Shown: piece after piece, positions 6,798 to 15,265 of the stretch
Layout: every line of letters begins with the position of its first letter
Numbering within the stretch: the stretch's first letter is position 1
Assembly (NCBI GenBank): GCA_023434825.1
Contig: JAEYSH010000158.1
Span: 1 to 21,675, forward strand
Direction: 5' to 3'
DNA from: Methanobacteriota archaeon
Lineage (GTDB): Archaea > Methanobacteriota > Methanobacteria > Methanobacteriales > Methanobacteriaceae
DNA length: 21,675 nt
Translations under genes and position numbers: made by a program
The notes under the pieces: generated by a model
The model's database searches: none
Told to the model about the DNA's origin: nothing
Seen by the model: only the letters and a program-made list of their open reading frames with translations

Positions 6798-7552
6798 TCA
6801 ACACATCCTTTGAATCCTTCTTTTCGTATATCTTCTAAAATTTCAGAGGGGTTTCCTGAACAAGCTATTTTACCATCCATAAGTACGTGAGCAGTATCAG
6901 CACCTACAAAATTCAATATATAACCTAAATGAGTAATTAAAAGCCCTGATTTTTGTCTCATACCTGGCTTTTTATCTTTATCAAGCAATACGTTGATTTC
7001 TTCAGCAAGAAGTTCTACATTTTCAATATCTACTCCTGAATCCGGTTCATCAAACATCACGAAATCCGGTTGCTGGGCAAGAAGTTGTAAAATTTCGGAA
7101 CGTTTAACTTCTCCTCCGGAAAATCCAAGATTTACATCCCTTTCTAAAAATCTATCGCTCATTTTTAATTTTTCAGCAAGTTCCATCATTTCAGGACTTA
7201 ATTCTTCATTTTCAGGAATTCCACCCATACTTTCCATTTGAAGAATACTTTTTAACTTTACTCCACGTATTGCGGGAGGATTTTGGAAACTAACCCCTAT
7301 ACCTGCTTTTACACGTTCAGTCGTGGTATAATTGGTTATATCTTCACCTTTAAATAATATCTTTCCCCTTGTGACTTTATACTTTGGAAATCCCAGTATT
7401 GTCATAAAAAGGGTACTTTTTCCAGATCCATTTGGACCCAATAGAACATGAGTCTCGCCTTCGCCTATATTCAAATGTATATCGCTTAATACTTCTCTTC
7501 CATTAACTTCGACAGCTAAATCAATTATTTCAAGTAGCAGTTTTACCACCAC
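6779..7552 (-). CDS. sufC: SufC-type ABC ATPase (SmsC-like) of Fe-S cluster assembly
   Basis: About 257 residues, a soluble ABC ATPase: Walker A GPNGSGKST near residue 40, Q-loop SFQNPP, ABC signature FSGGEVKR, Walker B FVMFDEPDSGVD and H-loop LLITHLGY. It hydrolyses ATP to remodel the SufB/D-type scaffold encoded by the next gene. Unusually, the last residues are GCVECCRVH, giving Cys250, Cys253 and Cys254; canonical SufC ends without such a cluster. The start is uncertain: the frame opens with tandem GTG codons (7550-7552, 7547-7549), but GGTGGT there may itself be the SD, leaving CTG (7538-7540) as another candidate. First gene of the operon; hairpin cluster 2 lies between it and the likely promoter. 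Confidence 0.92.
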   Translation of the reverse strand: MVVKLLLEIIDLAVEVNGREVLSDIHLNIGEGETHVLLGPNGSGKSTLFMTILGFPKYKVTRGKILFKGEDITNYTTTERVKAGIGVSFQNPPAIRGVKLKSILQMESMGGIPENEELSPEMMELAEKLKMSDRFLERDVNLGFSGGEVKRSEILQLLAQQPDFVMFDEPDSGVDIENVELLAEEINVLLDKDKKPGMRQKSGLLITHLGYILNFVGADTAHVLMDGKIACSGNPSEILEDIRKEGFKGCVECCRVH

Positions 7553-7592
7553 CGTTTTTAATATTACAATAATTTTTTATGCTCAAAAATCT

Positions 7593-7776
7593 CAAAAATT
7601 CGAAGAATTTTTGGAGCACAAACATTAAGTATGCGAAAACTCTGTTTTCGCTTACATCAAAAAATTATAATTTTTTGAAAGTGTTTGTAAGCTTTAATTT
7701 TTGGCATTGAAGGAAATTATATTTCCTGAACAGCAAAATCTTCGATTTTGCGTGCCCCGAAAATCAAAGATTTTCG
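7593..7776. repeat. Micro-hairpin cluster 2, in the sufC leader region
   Basis: Six hairpins, nearly all perfect with three-base loops: CAAAAATTC/GAATTTTTG, loop GAA (7593-7613); GCGAAAAC/GTTTTCGC, loop TCT (7633-7651); a 22-base perfect AT palindrome (7657-7678); AGGAAAT/ATTTCCT, loop TAT (7711-7727); GCAAAATC/GATTTTGC, loop TTC (7733-7751); CGAAAATC/GATTTTCG, loop AAA (7758-7776). If sufC is transcribed from the TATA-like sequence near 7795-7820, the cluster lies in its 5' untranslated RNA. The AAAATC/GATTTT core with loop TTC or AAA is shared with the other two clusters. Confidence 0.78.
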
Positions 7777-7830
7777 TAAGTTTCTTAAAATAATCTTTTT
7801 ATATTTTATTTTATAAATAAGCTCTTTTAG

Positions 7831-7844
7831 TTAACAATTGTTAA
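7831..7844. promoter_or_regulatory. Palindrome TTAACAATTGTTAA, possible suf operator
   Basis: A perfect 14-bp palindrome beside an AT-rich TATA-like tract (7800-7820, TTTATAAAATA on the minus strand) that could serve the suf operon. Its place just upstream of that tract fits a regulator site, but no regulator gene is nearby. The rest of 7845-8050 is AT-rich with no gene seen. Confidence 0.35.
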
Positions 7845-8087
7845 AATAATTATGATTTTAAGTATTATTCATATTAGGAAAAGTAATTAAGAATATTTTT
7901 ATACTGTATAAAATAAATTAGATTATTGTGCTATTTTAATAAAACATTGAAATATGTATAGCTTAATTTAATTTATGGCAAAAATAAATGTTTTAAAGTT
8001 GATTTATAGGTGGCTATGGCTTTATTTTATTGGTAAAAATCAAGGTTTTCATATATAAACTTTTCGACTTAGATTTATAAATAACCT

Positions 8088-8097
8088 TTATATTAAG
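8088..8097 (+). promoter_or_regulatory. Likely mvh promoter TATA box
   Basis: TTTATATTAA, preceded by ATAACC as a BRE-like stretch. A start of transcription about 25 bases on would fall near 8117, leaving a ~60-base leader before mvhD. Other TATA-like sites lie at 8051-8059, 8074-8082 and 8102-8108, so the exact promoter is uncertain. Confidence 0.5.
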
Positions 8098-8114
8098 TGG
8101 TTTTATACCTATAA

Positions 8115-8154
8115 GTGTACATAGTACACAAATTAGTACAATTTTAATAGTACA
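8115..8154. promoter_or_regulatory. Palindrome GTGTACATAGTACAC plus TAGTACA repeats, candidate mvh operator
   Basis: GTGTAC (8115-8120) and GTACAC (8124-8129) form a perfect 6-bp inverted repeat with spacer ATA. TAGTACA occurs in direct orientation at 8122, 8134 and 8148, spaced 12 and 14 bases. The block lies at and just after the predicted transcription start of mvhDGAB, where a bound protein would block the polymerase. No described methanogen regulator with this site comes to mind. Confidence 0.5.
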
Positions 8155-8177
8155 GGAAAACGCAAGGAGGAAACTCT

Positions 8178-8618
8178 ATGGCTGAGGATGATATAAAAAT
8201 CGTTATGTTCTGTTGTAACTGGTGTTCCTACGGTGGAGCAGACACCGCAGGTACCGCAAGGATGCAGTACCCACCGAACATACGTGTAATAAGAGTAATG
8301 TGTTCTGGACGTATAGAACCACAATTTGTTCTAAAGGCATTCAAAGAAGGTGCAGACGGTGTAATTGTTGCAGGATGTCACCACGGAGATTGTCACTACG
8401 ACGCTGGAAACTACAAATTAGACAGAAGAATGAGATTAATCTACAAATTGGTAGAAGATCTTGGAATAGGAAAAGACAGAGTATACCACGACTGGATCTC
8501 CGCATCAGAAGGGGAAAAATTCGCGGAAACAGTTAAAATGATGGTTGATAGAGTTAAGAATCTCGGTCCATCACCGCTTAAAGCACAATTAGCAGAAGTT
8601 GAAGAAGCGGAGGCATAA
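8178..8618 (+). CDS. mvhD: F420-non-reducing hydrogenase iron-sulfur subunit D
   Basis: 146 residues. Cysteines sit in two groups: C12, C13 and C16 in FCCNWCSYGG, C42, then C67 and C72 in AGCHHGDCHY, the pattern of the MvhD/VhuD family. MvhD carries a [2Fe-2S] cluster and is the contact that passes electrons from the MvhAG hydrogenase to HdrA, where electron bifurcation couples ferredoxin reduction to CoM-S-S-CoB reduction. All cluster positions are Cys; no in-frame UGA selenocysteine codon is present. ATG at 8178 follows AAGGAGG (8164-8170) at ideal spacing. First gene of the tightly packed operon; two bases separate it from mvhG. Codons for Tyr, His, Asn and Asp favour C endings, unlike surrounding genes, as expected for a very highly expressed gene. 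Confidence 0.97.
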   Translation: MAEDDIKIVMFCCNWCSYGGADTAGTARMQYPPNIRVIRVMCSGRIEPQFVLKAFKEGADGVIVAGCHHGDCHYDAGNYKLDRRMRLIYKLVEDLGIGKDRVYHDWISASEGEKFAETVKMMVDRVKNLGPSPLKAQLAEVEEAEA

Positions 8619-8620
8619 AC

Positions 8621-9550
8621 ATGGCAGAAAAAGTCAAGATATTAACAACATGGCTCTCAGGATGTTCTGGCTGTCACTTATCCATTGCAGATATACACGA
8701 AGCAATTATTGATGTTATGGAACTTGCAGACTTTGAACACAGCCCAGTTTTAATGGATGTAAAATACGACGAAATCCCAGAAGTAAACGTCGCTGTCGTT
8801 GAAGGAGGAATCCGTAACGACGAAAACCACGAAATGGCTGAAAAAATCAGAGAAAAAGCTGACTTAGTCATTGCATACGGTACATGCGCAGTATATGGTG
8901 GAATTCCAGGACTTGGAAACTTATGTTCCAACGAAGAACTCCTTCAAGAAGCATACGTAAACTGCCCAAGTAACGTTAACCCAGAAGGAATAGTTCCAAA
9001 TGAAGAAGTACCTACCTTTGAAAGCAGAGTAAGACCTCTCGGTGAAGTAATAAAAGTAGATTTAAACATCCCTGGATGTCCTCCAAGGTCTGACGTTGTT
9101 GCAGAAGCTTTATTAGCTTTATTAAAAGGCGAATCAATTGAAATACCTAACACAAACCTTTGTGAAGTTTGTCCAAGAGAAAAACCACCGGAAGGAATGG
9201 CAATGGACGAAATAAAAAGGCAGTTTGAATTAGGTAAACCAGAAGAAGATATATGTCTGGTAACTCAGGGAGTAGTATGTTTAGGACCAGCTACTGTGTC
9301 CCTTTGTGGAGCAGAATGTCCAAGTATCGCTGTTCCTTGCAGAGGCTGCTACGGCCCAACAACAAAAGTCGAAGATCAAGGTGCTAAAATGATAAGTGCA
9401 ATTGGATCTGACTACGGACTTGAAGAAGATAAAACCGTTGACCCAGAACAAGTTGCAGAACAACTCGACGATGTTGTAGGAACTTTCTACACATTCACAC
9501 TCCCTGCTTCATTAGTACCTATGAAGATGAGAAAACAGGAGGGAAAATAA
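8621..9550 (+). CDS. mvhG: F420-non-reducing hydrogenase small subunit
   Basis: 309 residues. The N-terminal LSGCSGCHLS with C15 and C18 begins the proximal [4Fe-4S] cluster site, completed by Cys in YGTCAVYGG and NIPGCPPRSD. The C-terminal third holds more cluster ligands (LCEVCPREK, DICLVTQGVVCLG, LCGAECPSI, PCRGCYGP) for the medial and distal clusters. It relays electrons from the Ni-Fe site in MvhA to MvhD. No twin-arginine signal is present, so the enzyme is cytoplasmic. Its stop is directly followed by the ATG of mvhA; GGAGGG at 9539-9544 near the end of mvhG serves as the mvhA SD. Confidence 0.97.
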   Translation: MAEKVKILTTWLSGCSGCHLSIADIHEAIIDVMELADFEHSPVLMDVKYDEIPEVNVAVVEGGIRNDENHEMAEKIREKADLVIAYGTCAVYGGIPGLGNLCSNEELLQEAYVNCPSNVNPEGIVPNEEVPTFESRVRPLGEVIKVDLNIPGCPPRSDVVAEALLALLKGESIEIPNTNLCEVCPREKPPEGMAMDEIKRQFELGKPEEDICLVTQGVVCLGPATVSLCGAECPSIAVPCRGCYGPTTKVEDQGAKMISAIGSDYGLEEDKTVDPEQVAEQLDDVVGTFYTFTLPASLVPMKMRKQEGK

Positions 9551-10969
<1,419 letters not shown>

Positions 10970-10990
10970 ATCATTTAAGGGTGAAAGAAA

Positions 10991-12190
10991 ATGATAGTAG
11001 TAAACAAGGAAGGCTGTATTCGATGCGGAGCTTGTGAAGGCACATGTCCAACAGCAGCAATTGCAGTAACACCTGATGATGTGATTTTCTGTGATATGTG
11101 TGCGGGTGAACCAAAATGTGTATCAACTTGTCCAACAGGTGCTCTTAAAGCAGAAGAGATGACATTAGATGAATCTGGTACTACACAAACTCGTATAGTG
11201 TTCAGCCCTTCAGCATGTGATGAATGTGGAGAATGCATAGATGTTTGCCCTCCAAACGTTTTAAAACTGGAAGAAGGAAAAGTTCAGACAGTTCCTCTAG
11301 AAGGATTCTGTGTAATGTGTCAGAAATGTGTGGACGTTTGCCCAGTTGACGTTATAGGAATTGAAGGTGTTAAAGAACCTAAAATAATCGAAAAGGATAT
11401 TACAGGCCCTATAGCCATCATAGATTGTGTTGGCTGTGGAATGTGTGTAGAAGAATGTCCCGTAGATGCAATTACACTTTCTGAAACCGGCGAACCTATT
11501 GAAATTGACGCAGACACATGTATAAAATGTGGCGTATGTTCTCAAACATGCCCATGGAACGCTGTATACATATCTGGTAAAGAACCAGTTAAAAGGTCTA
11601 AAGACATAGTTGCATTCGATCTTGACCAAGATGCATGTATTGGATGTAATGTTTGTGTTGAAGCATGTCCTGGTGACTTCATTAAGTCCAAGGCAGCAGA
11701 TCTCTCAGTGGAACTTCCAGAAATCTGTACTGCATGTGGTCTCTGTGCAAAAATGTGCCCTGTTGAAGCAATAAACCTTGATGTAGAACTTGGACCAGCT
11801 AAACCTGCATCTGAGGAAGGACTCGTAAGGAATGAAGAACTCTGTATAATGGATGGTGGATGTGCAACAGTATGTCCTACTGAAGCTATTAGAGTCGAAC
11901 CTGGAGAATCCTACAATATGTGTACAAGATGTGGAGCATGTGCTTCCATTTGTCCGACAGGTGCTCTTAAATCAACAGAAATTGACAAAGAAATCAACGG
12001 CGAAATGGTCAAAAGAAGCAGAATCGAGTTCAGCCCAGCTTTATGTGATGAATGCGGTGACTGTATAGAAGTTTGTCCATATGACATGCTTAAAATTGAA
12101 GAAGGTGCAAAAGTTCCTATTAAAGGATACTGCGTACTTTGTGAAAAGTGTATTGATTTCTGTCCAAACGATGCATTGTCAATAAAATAA
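10991..12190 (+). CDS. mvhB: Polyferredoxin, twelve ferredoxin-type cluster motifs
   Basis: 399 residues, essentially a chain of ferredoxin repeats. Twelve cluster motifs can be read in order: CIRCGACEGTCP, CDMCAGEPKCVSTCP, CDECGECIDVCP, CVMCQKCVDVCP, CVGCGMCVEECP, CIKCGVCSQTCP, CIGCNVCVEACP, CTACGLCAKMCP, CIMDGGCATVCP, CTRCGACASICP, CDECGDCIEVCP and CVLCEKCIDFCP. Motif 9 has Asp at the second ligand position, and motif 2 has an enlarged spacing. Motifs 1-4 and 9-12 resemble each other (shared CPTGALK and FSPA.CDECG segments), indicating internal duplication. MvhB is the standard fourth gene of this operon and is thought to carry or store electrons, though it is not essential to the Mvh-Hdr core. 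ATG at 10991 follows AAGGGTGA; 21 bases after mvhA. Confidence 0.97.
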   Translation: MIVVNKEGCIRCGACEGTCPTAAIAVTPDDVIFCDMCAGEPKCVSTCPTGALKAEEMTLDESGTTQTRIVFSPSACDECGECIDVCPPNVLKLEEGKVQTVPLEGFCVMCQKCVDVCPVDVIGIEGVKEPKIIEKDITGPIAIIDCVGCGMCVEECPVDAITLSETGEPIEIDADTCIKCGVCSQTCPWNAVYISGKEPVKRSKDIVAFDLDQDACIGCNVCVEACPGDFIKSKAADLSVELPEICTACGLCAKMCPVEAINLDVELGPAKPASEEGLVRNEELCIMDGGCATVCPTEAIRVEPGESYNMCTRCGACASICPTGALKSTEIDKEINGEMVKRSRIEFSPALCDECGDCIEVCPYDMLKIEEGAKVPIKGYCVLCEKCIDFCPNDALSIK

Positions 12191-12203
12191 ATTAGTTTTT
12201 TAA

Positions 12204-12237
12204 GGTGGATTTTCCACCACATATTTCCATTTTTTTT
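12204..12237 (+). terminator. Terminator of the mvhDGAB operon
   Basis: GGTGGA (12204-12209) pairs with TCCACC (12213-12218) around TTT, 13 bases after the mvhB stop, with a T run at 12230-12237. Confidence 0.78.
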
Positions 12238-12366
12238 AAATCTAATATTTTAAAGCTTATTTTTAGTTATTATATCTTATTTTCACAGCTATACCAAAAA
12301 TATTTGCTAAAAACTCTTTTTTGAATCCAGTGATTTAAAAAGAAATTATACACTTGAAGAAGAGGT

Positions 12367-12390
12367 CTGATAATACTTATCAGTATTTTT
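12367..12390 (+). terminator. Second terminator-like hairpin in the mvhB-cooT gap
   Basis: CTGATAA (12367-12373) pairs with TTATCAG (12377-12383) around TAC, followed by TATTTTT. It may be a back-up terminator for mvh. The rest of 12238-12366 is AT-rich with no gene seen. Confidence 0.4.
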
Positions 12391-12423
12391 CAATTATTAT
12401 CTTCATAATATTTGTGAAAATTC

Positions 12424-12469
12424 ATAAAAAAATAGGGTTATATTTGAGTACTTGTGATTTAAATCACAA
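12424..12469 (-). terminator. Palindrome TTGTGATTTAAATCACAA, probable terminator of pyrC-cooT
   Basis: A perfect 18-base palindrome at 12452-12469, 30 bases after the cooT stop on the minus strand. A T run follows further downstream (complement of 12426-12432). An operator role is also possible because the half-site is symmetrical with no loop. Confidence 0.45.
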
Positions 12470-12498
12470 AATTATGTATTAAAAATAAAAATAAAAAT

Positions 12499-12681
12499 TC
12501 ATTCATTTAATTTTATGAAAATACCATGTTTATCCAGGTCCATTTCAACTATTGTTCCAGATAGACTTTTTTTACTACCTAATATGTCTGTAAGATCGAT
12601 TTTTTCTCCATCTATTTTAATGTATAAAACATCTTCCATGATGGTATCACCATCTGTTGAGTAAACAGTTGATTCGCACAT
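12499..12681 (-). CDS. CooT-type small nickel-binding protein
   Basis: 60 residues, starting MCESTVY. Cys2 directly after the start, a small beta-barrel pattern (VLYIKIDGEKIDLTDILG, then LSGTIVEMDLDKHGIFIKL) and this length match the CooT family. In Rhodospirillum rubrum, CooT is a homodimer that binds one Ni(II) through Cys2 of each chain and helps supply nickel to CO dehydrogenase. Here Cys2 is kept, so nickel binding is a reasonable inference; other family members are annotated only as RNA-binding-like. GGAGTGAT lies a few bases before ATG 12681. It is 32 bases downstream of pyrC on the same strand, probably one transcript, and its end faces the nickel hydrogenase operon. Confidence 0.8.
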   Translation of the reverse strand: MCESTVYSTDGDTIMEDVLYIKIDGEKIDLTDILGSKKSLSGTIVEMDLDKHGIFIKLNE

Positions 12682-12713
12682 TTTATCACTCCTTATTTTA
12701 ATTTATAATCATA

Positions 12714-14000
12714 TTAATTATAAGTTAATTTCCCTTTATTTTCAAAAATCTCTCCATTTTCCATTACTACATTTCCACGTACTAAAGTCATAACTGGTAA
12801 CCCTTTAACTCTAAATCCTTCAAAAGGCGAATATTTTGCCTTTGTTTTAAAGTTTTCGGGGTTAATTATATCTTCTTTTCTCATATCGACAACAACAAAG
12901 TCAGCATCCATTCCAATTTCAACTCTGCCTTTGTTTTTAAGGTTAAAAATTCTTGCAGGATTTTTGCATAAAAGTTGTATTAATTGATGGAAAGTCATAT
13001 GTCCATGATTTATCTGGTTTAAGAGGAGTGGGAGAGTTGTTTCAAGATTTGGAATTCCGGGTGGTGCTTCCCAAACATTTTTCTCCTTTTCTTTTAAACT
13101 GTGAGGGGCATGATCTGTTCCAATGATATCAATTTCATTTATAAAACGTAGATCTAATCTATTTTGATTGTTTCTTAAAGGAGGATTAGTTTTGACAAAA
13201 TTACCGCATTTATCGAAATATGAATCATCCAGAAAAAGATGATGTGGCGTTATTTCTGATGTTATGTTCATTCCATTTATTTTAGCATGATTTATGAGTT
13301 CAAGAGATTTTTTGGTGCTTACATGACATATATGAATTTTTTGATTGTAATATGTGGCAAGACCAATAGCCGCAGATAATGCAACAACTTCTGAAGCTGG
13401 CGGGCGTGCTTTAGCATAAATCTTTGGATTTGCATCAATTCCATTCTTTAACATTTCAGTACAGTAATTAGTAATGCTTTCATCTTCTGCGTGGATAGAA
13501 ATGGGATAGTTATGTCTTAATTTGGAAATTTCTTTAAATGCTTCCATAAAAAAGCTGTTATCCTTTAAATCCATGAATATTTTAAAAGATGCAGGTTTAA
13601 GTGCAGCGATTTTTTTTATTTCATCTAAATCATCAACACCAGCATGAAGTGCAAAATCGACTAAACTCTTTTTACTTGCTATATCTTGTTTTTCTAAAAA
13701 AGCTTTAGCAGTATTTGTTGGAGGTTTAGTATTTGGCATATCCATTACTGTAGTAAATCCACCAGCCGCAGCAGCTTCACTTCCACTTTTAAAGTCTTCT
13801 TTATAAGTAAGTCCGGGATCTCTGAAATGAACATGTGAATCAATTAAACCGGGTAAAATTATATTTCCATTAATATCAATTACTTCGCTGCTTTCAGGCG
13901 GAATTTTTGAAATTGAAACAATTTTTCCCTCATCGATTCCAATGGAACATTCCATATTTTCAGGGGCGATTTTACAGTTAGTTAAGCATAGATCAATCAA
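12714..14000 (-). CDS. pyrC: Dihydroorotase
   Basis: 428 residues, class I amidohydrolase. The metal motif DSHVHFRDPG gives H56 and H58; K140 in PASFKIFMD is the likely carboxylated lysine bridging the two zincs; H170 (SIHAED), H226 (ICHVST) and D296 (GTDHAPH) complete the site. KEDFKSGSEAAAAGGFTTV is typical of the class. It interconverts carbamoyl-aspartate and dihydroorotate in pyrimidine synthesis. The start is TTG at 14000, with GGTG a few bases upstream; no ATG near it gives a complete N-terminus. Divergent from the nucleotidyltransferase gene across an AT-rich 164-base promoter region (14001-14164); followed by cooT. Confidence 0.95.
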   Translation of the reverse strand: MIDLCLTNCKIAPENMECSIGIDEGKIVSISKIPPESSEVIDINGNIILPGLIDSHVHFRDPGLTYKEDFKSGSEAAAAGGFTTVMDMPNTKPPTNTAKAFLEKQDIASKKSLVDFALHAGVDDLDEIKKIAALKPASFKIFMDLKDNSFFMEAFKEISKLRHNYPISIHAEDESITNYCTEMLKNGIDANPKIYAKARPPASEVVALSAAIGLATYYNQKIHICHVSTKKSLELINHAKINGMNITSEITPHHLFLDDSYFDKCGNFVKTNPPLRNNQNRLDLRFINEIDIIGTDHAPHSLKEKEKNVWEAPPGIPNLETTLPLLLNQINHGHMTFHQLIQLLCKNPARIFNLKNKGRVEIGMDADFVVVDMRKEDIINPENFKTKAKYSPFEGFRVKGLPVMTLVRGNVVMENGEIFENKGKLTYN

Positions 14001-14164
14001 TTTAACACCATTTAGAAATAAATATCATTAATATTATTTAAACTGTATATCTATTAACTTTTTTTAATTCTTAAATTTCATTTTTGTTTTGTATTTTTAA
14101 AATTCTTTAAAAACAGATATTAAAACAAATAATAATTTATTTCAATATTTTTAAATATATCATC

Positions 14165-15265
14165 ATGCCCTCAAAAGAAGATTTTGTTAGAAATTTCATC
14201 TCCAGGGATAAAAAAATCTTACTTGAAGATTTTAAAAAAGATCCGGTCCATTGTGAAGCAGAGGATGATTATAAAATAATTGCAGACTTTACAGAATATT
14301 CTCCATTACACATTGGACACAGACACTGCATGATGGAAGCTAAAAAACAGGTTCCAGATGGATTATTTGTAGCAGTGGTTCCCGGCCCATTTGAACGTAG
14401 TGGTAGAGGGCTCCCTTATATAATGACAAGGCATGCAAGAGCCGATTCTGCAGTTGCTGTTGGTGCAGATATTGTTATTGAAGGCCCGCCTATGGGAATA
14501 ATGGGTTCTGGGCAGTATTCATTATGTCTTGCAAAGATTTTTAAAGCATTGAATGCAGATTATATTCCTAGGGGTTATAAACCAATTCCTGGTTTTGAAA
14601 TCATACTCCAAAGAATTTCGGATGGAAAAGGAGTAGCTCCAAAACCCTATAAAATCGTCGATATGGATTCAAGGGAAGTTCTAATTAGTGGAAAGCTTCA
14701 TGAAGATAACTACGTTATTGTATCTCTTTCAAAATCCTTAACAAAAATCAATTTTGATTTTAAGGATAAGTTTATATTTGTAGAACGTATTGAAGGCGTA
14801 AGCGGCACTAAAATTAGAGACGCTGTTTTGAATAAAAATTTTGAATCAGTTATAAATATGCTGCCCCAAGAAACCATTGAGATTTTAGAACGGGAAATTG
14901 AAGCAAATAAAGCTCCACTTCATAATTTAAGAGATGAAGAAGGCATAATGGAAACCGTTAATCACGGATCTGAAATATATTTAAAATCATTGACTCTTTT
15001 GGATGATAAAACTGTAGTAAATATAATTAAAGGTAGACCCTTTAAAAGCATAGCTGAACTTGAAGAATGCATTTCACGCGGATTCAGTAGGCATTTTAAA
15101 AACAGGATATTATCTTCATTAGAGGCAGGAATTAAAAAAGATGCATTATCTGAATATATAGATAAATATCCATCTGTTATTCGAGTATTAAATTATAAAG
15201 ATAAAAAAACGCTTAAAAAGTTTAAAAATAGCATACCACATAGGAGGATTGAATTATGGCAGTAA
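14165..15265 (+). CDS. HIGH-motif nucleotidyltransferase related to TmcAL/YlbM
   Basis: 366 residues. The core IADFTEYSPLHIGHRHCMMEA carries a HIGH-type ATP-binding motif (HIGH), followed by VAVVPGPFERSGRGLPYI, RADSAVAVGADIVIEGPP and, further on, GVSGTKIRDAV, the second nucleotidyltransferase motif (SGT.IR). This layout resembles bacterial TmcAL (YlbM, COG1323), which activates acetate with ATP to form N4-acetylcytidine at C34 of elongator tRNA-Met; there the equivalent segments are EYNPFHNGH and SGT.IR. The C-terminal ~100 residues (basic, helical, around VNIIKGRPFKSIAELEECI) differ from YlbM and could bind tRNA. Substrate in archaea unknown. ATG 14165 has no SD; translation may be leaderless. 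Overlaps the FKBP gene by ten bases, so the two are one operon. Confidence 0.75.
   Translation: MPSKEDFVRNFISRDKKILLEDFKKDPVHCEAEDDYKIIADFTEYSPLHIGHRHCMMEAKKQVPDGLFVAVVPGPFERSGRGLPYIMTRHARADSAVAVGADIVIEGPPMGIMGSGQYSLCLAKIFKALNADYIPRGYKPIPGFEIILQRISDGKGVAPKPYKIVDMDSREVLISGKLHEDNYVIVSLSKSLTKINFDFKDKFIFVERIEGVSGTKIRDAVLNKNFESVINMLPQETIEILEREIEANKAPLHNLRDEEGIMETVNHGSEIYLKSLTLLDDKTVVNIIKGRPFKSIAELEECISRGFSRHFKNRILSSLEAGIKKDALSEYIDKYPSVIRVLNYKDKKTLKKFKNSIPHRRIELWQ

Noticed and set aside
8016..8036. GGTGG followed by ATG and a six-codon peptide (MALFYW) upstream of mvh
   Set aside because: Too short to support and lies before the best mvh TATA box, so probably not in the mvh mRNA.
8133..8324. A 63-codon minus-strand frame over the start of mvhD
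   Set aside because: Antisense to mvhD and its SD; Cys/Tyr-rich content is the complement of the mvhD sequence.
11297..12222. Several antisense or shifted frames inside mvhB
   Set aside because: All lie over the ferredoxin repeats and reflect their regular Cys codons.
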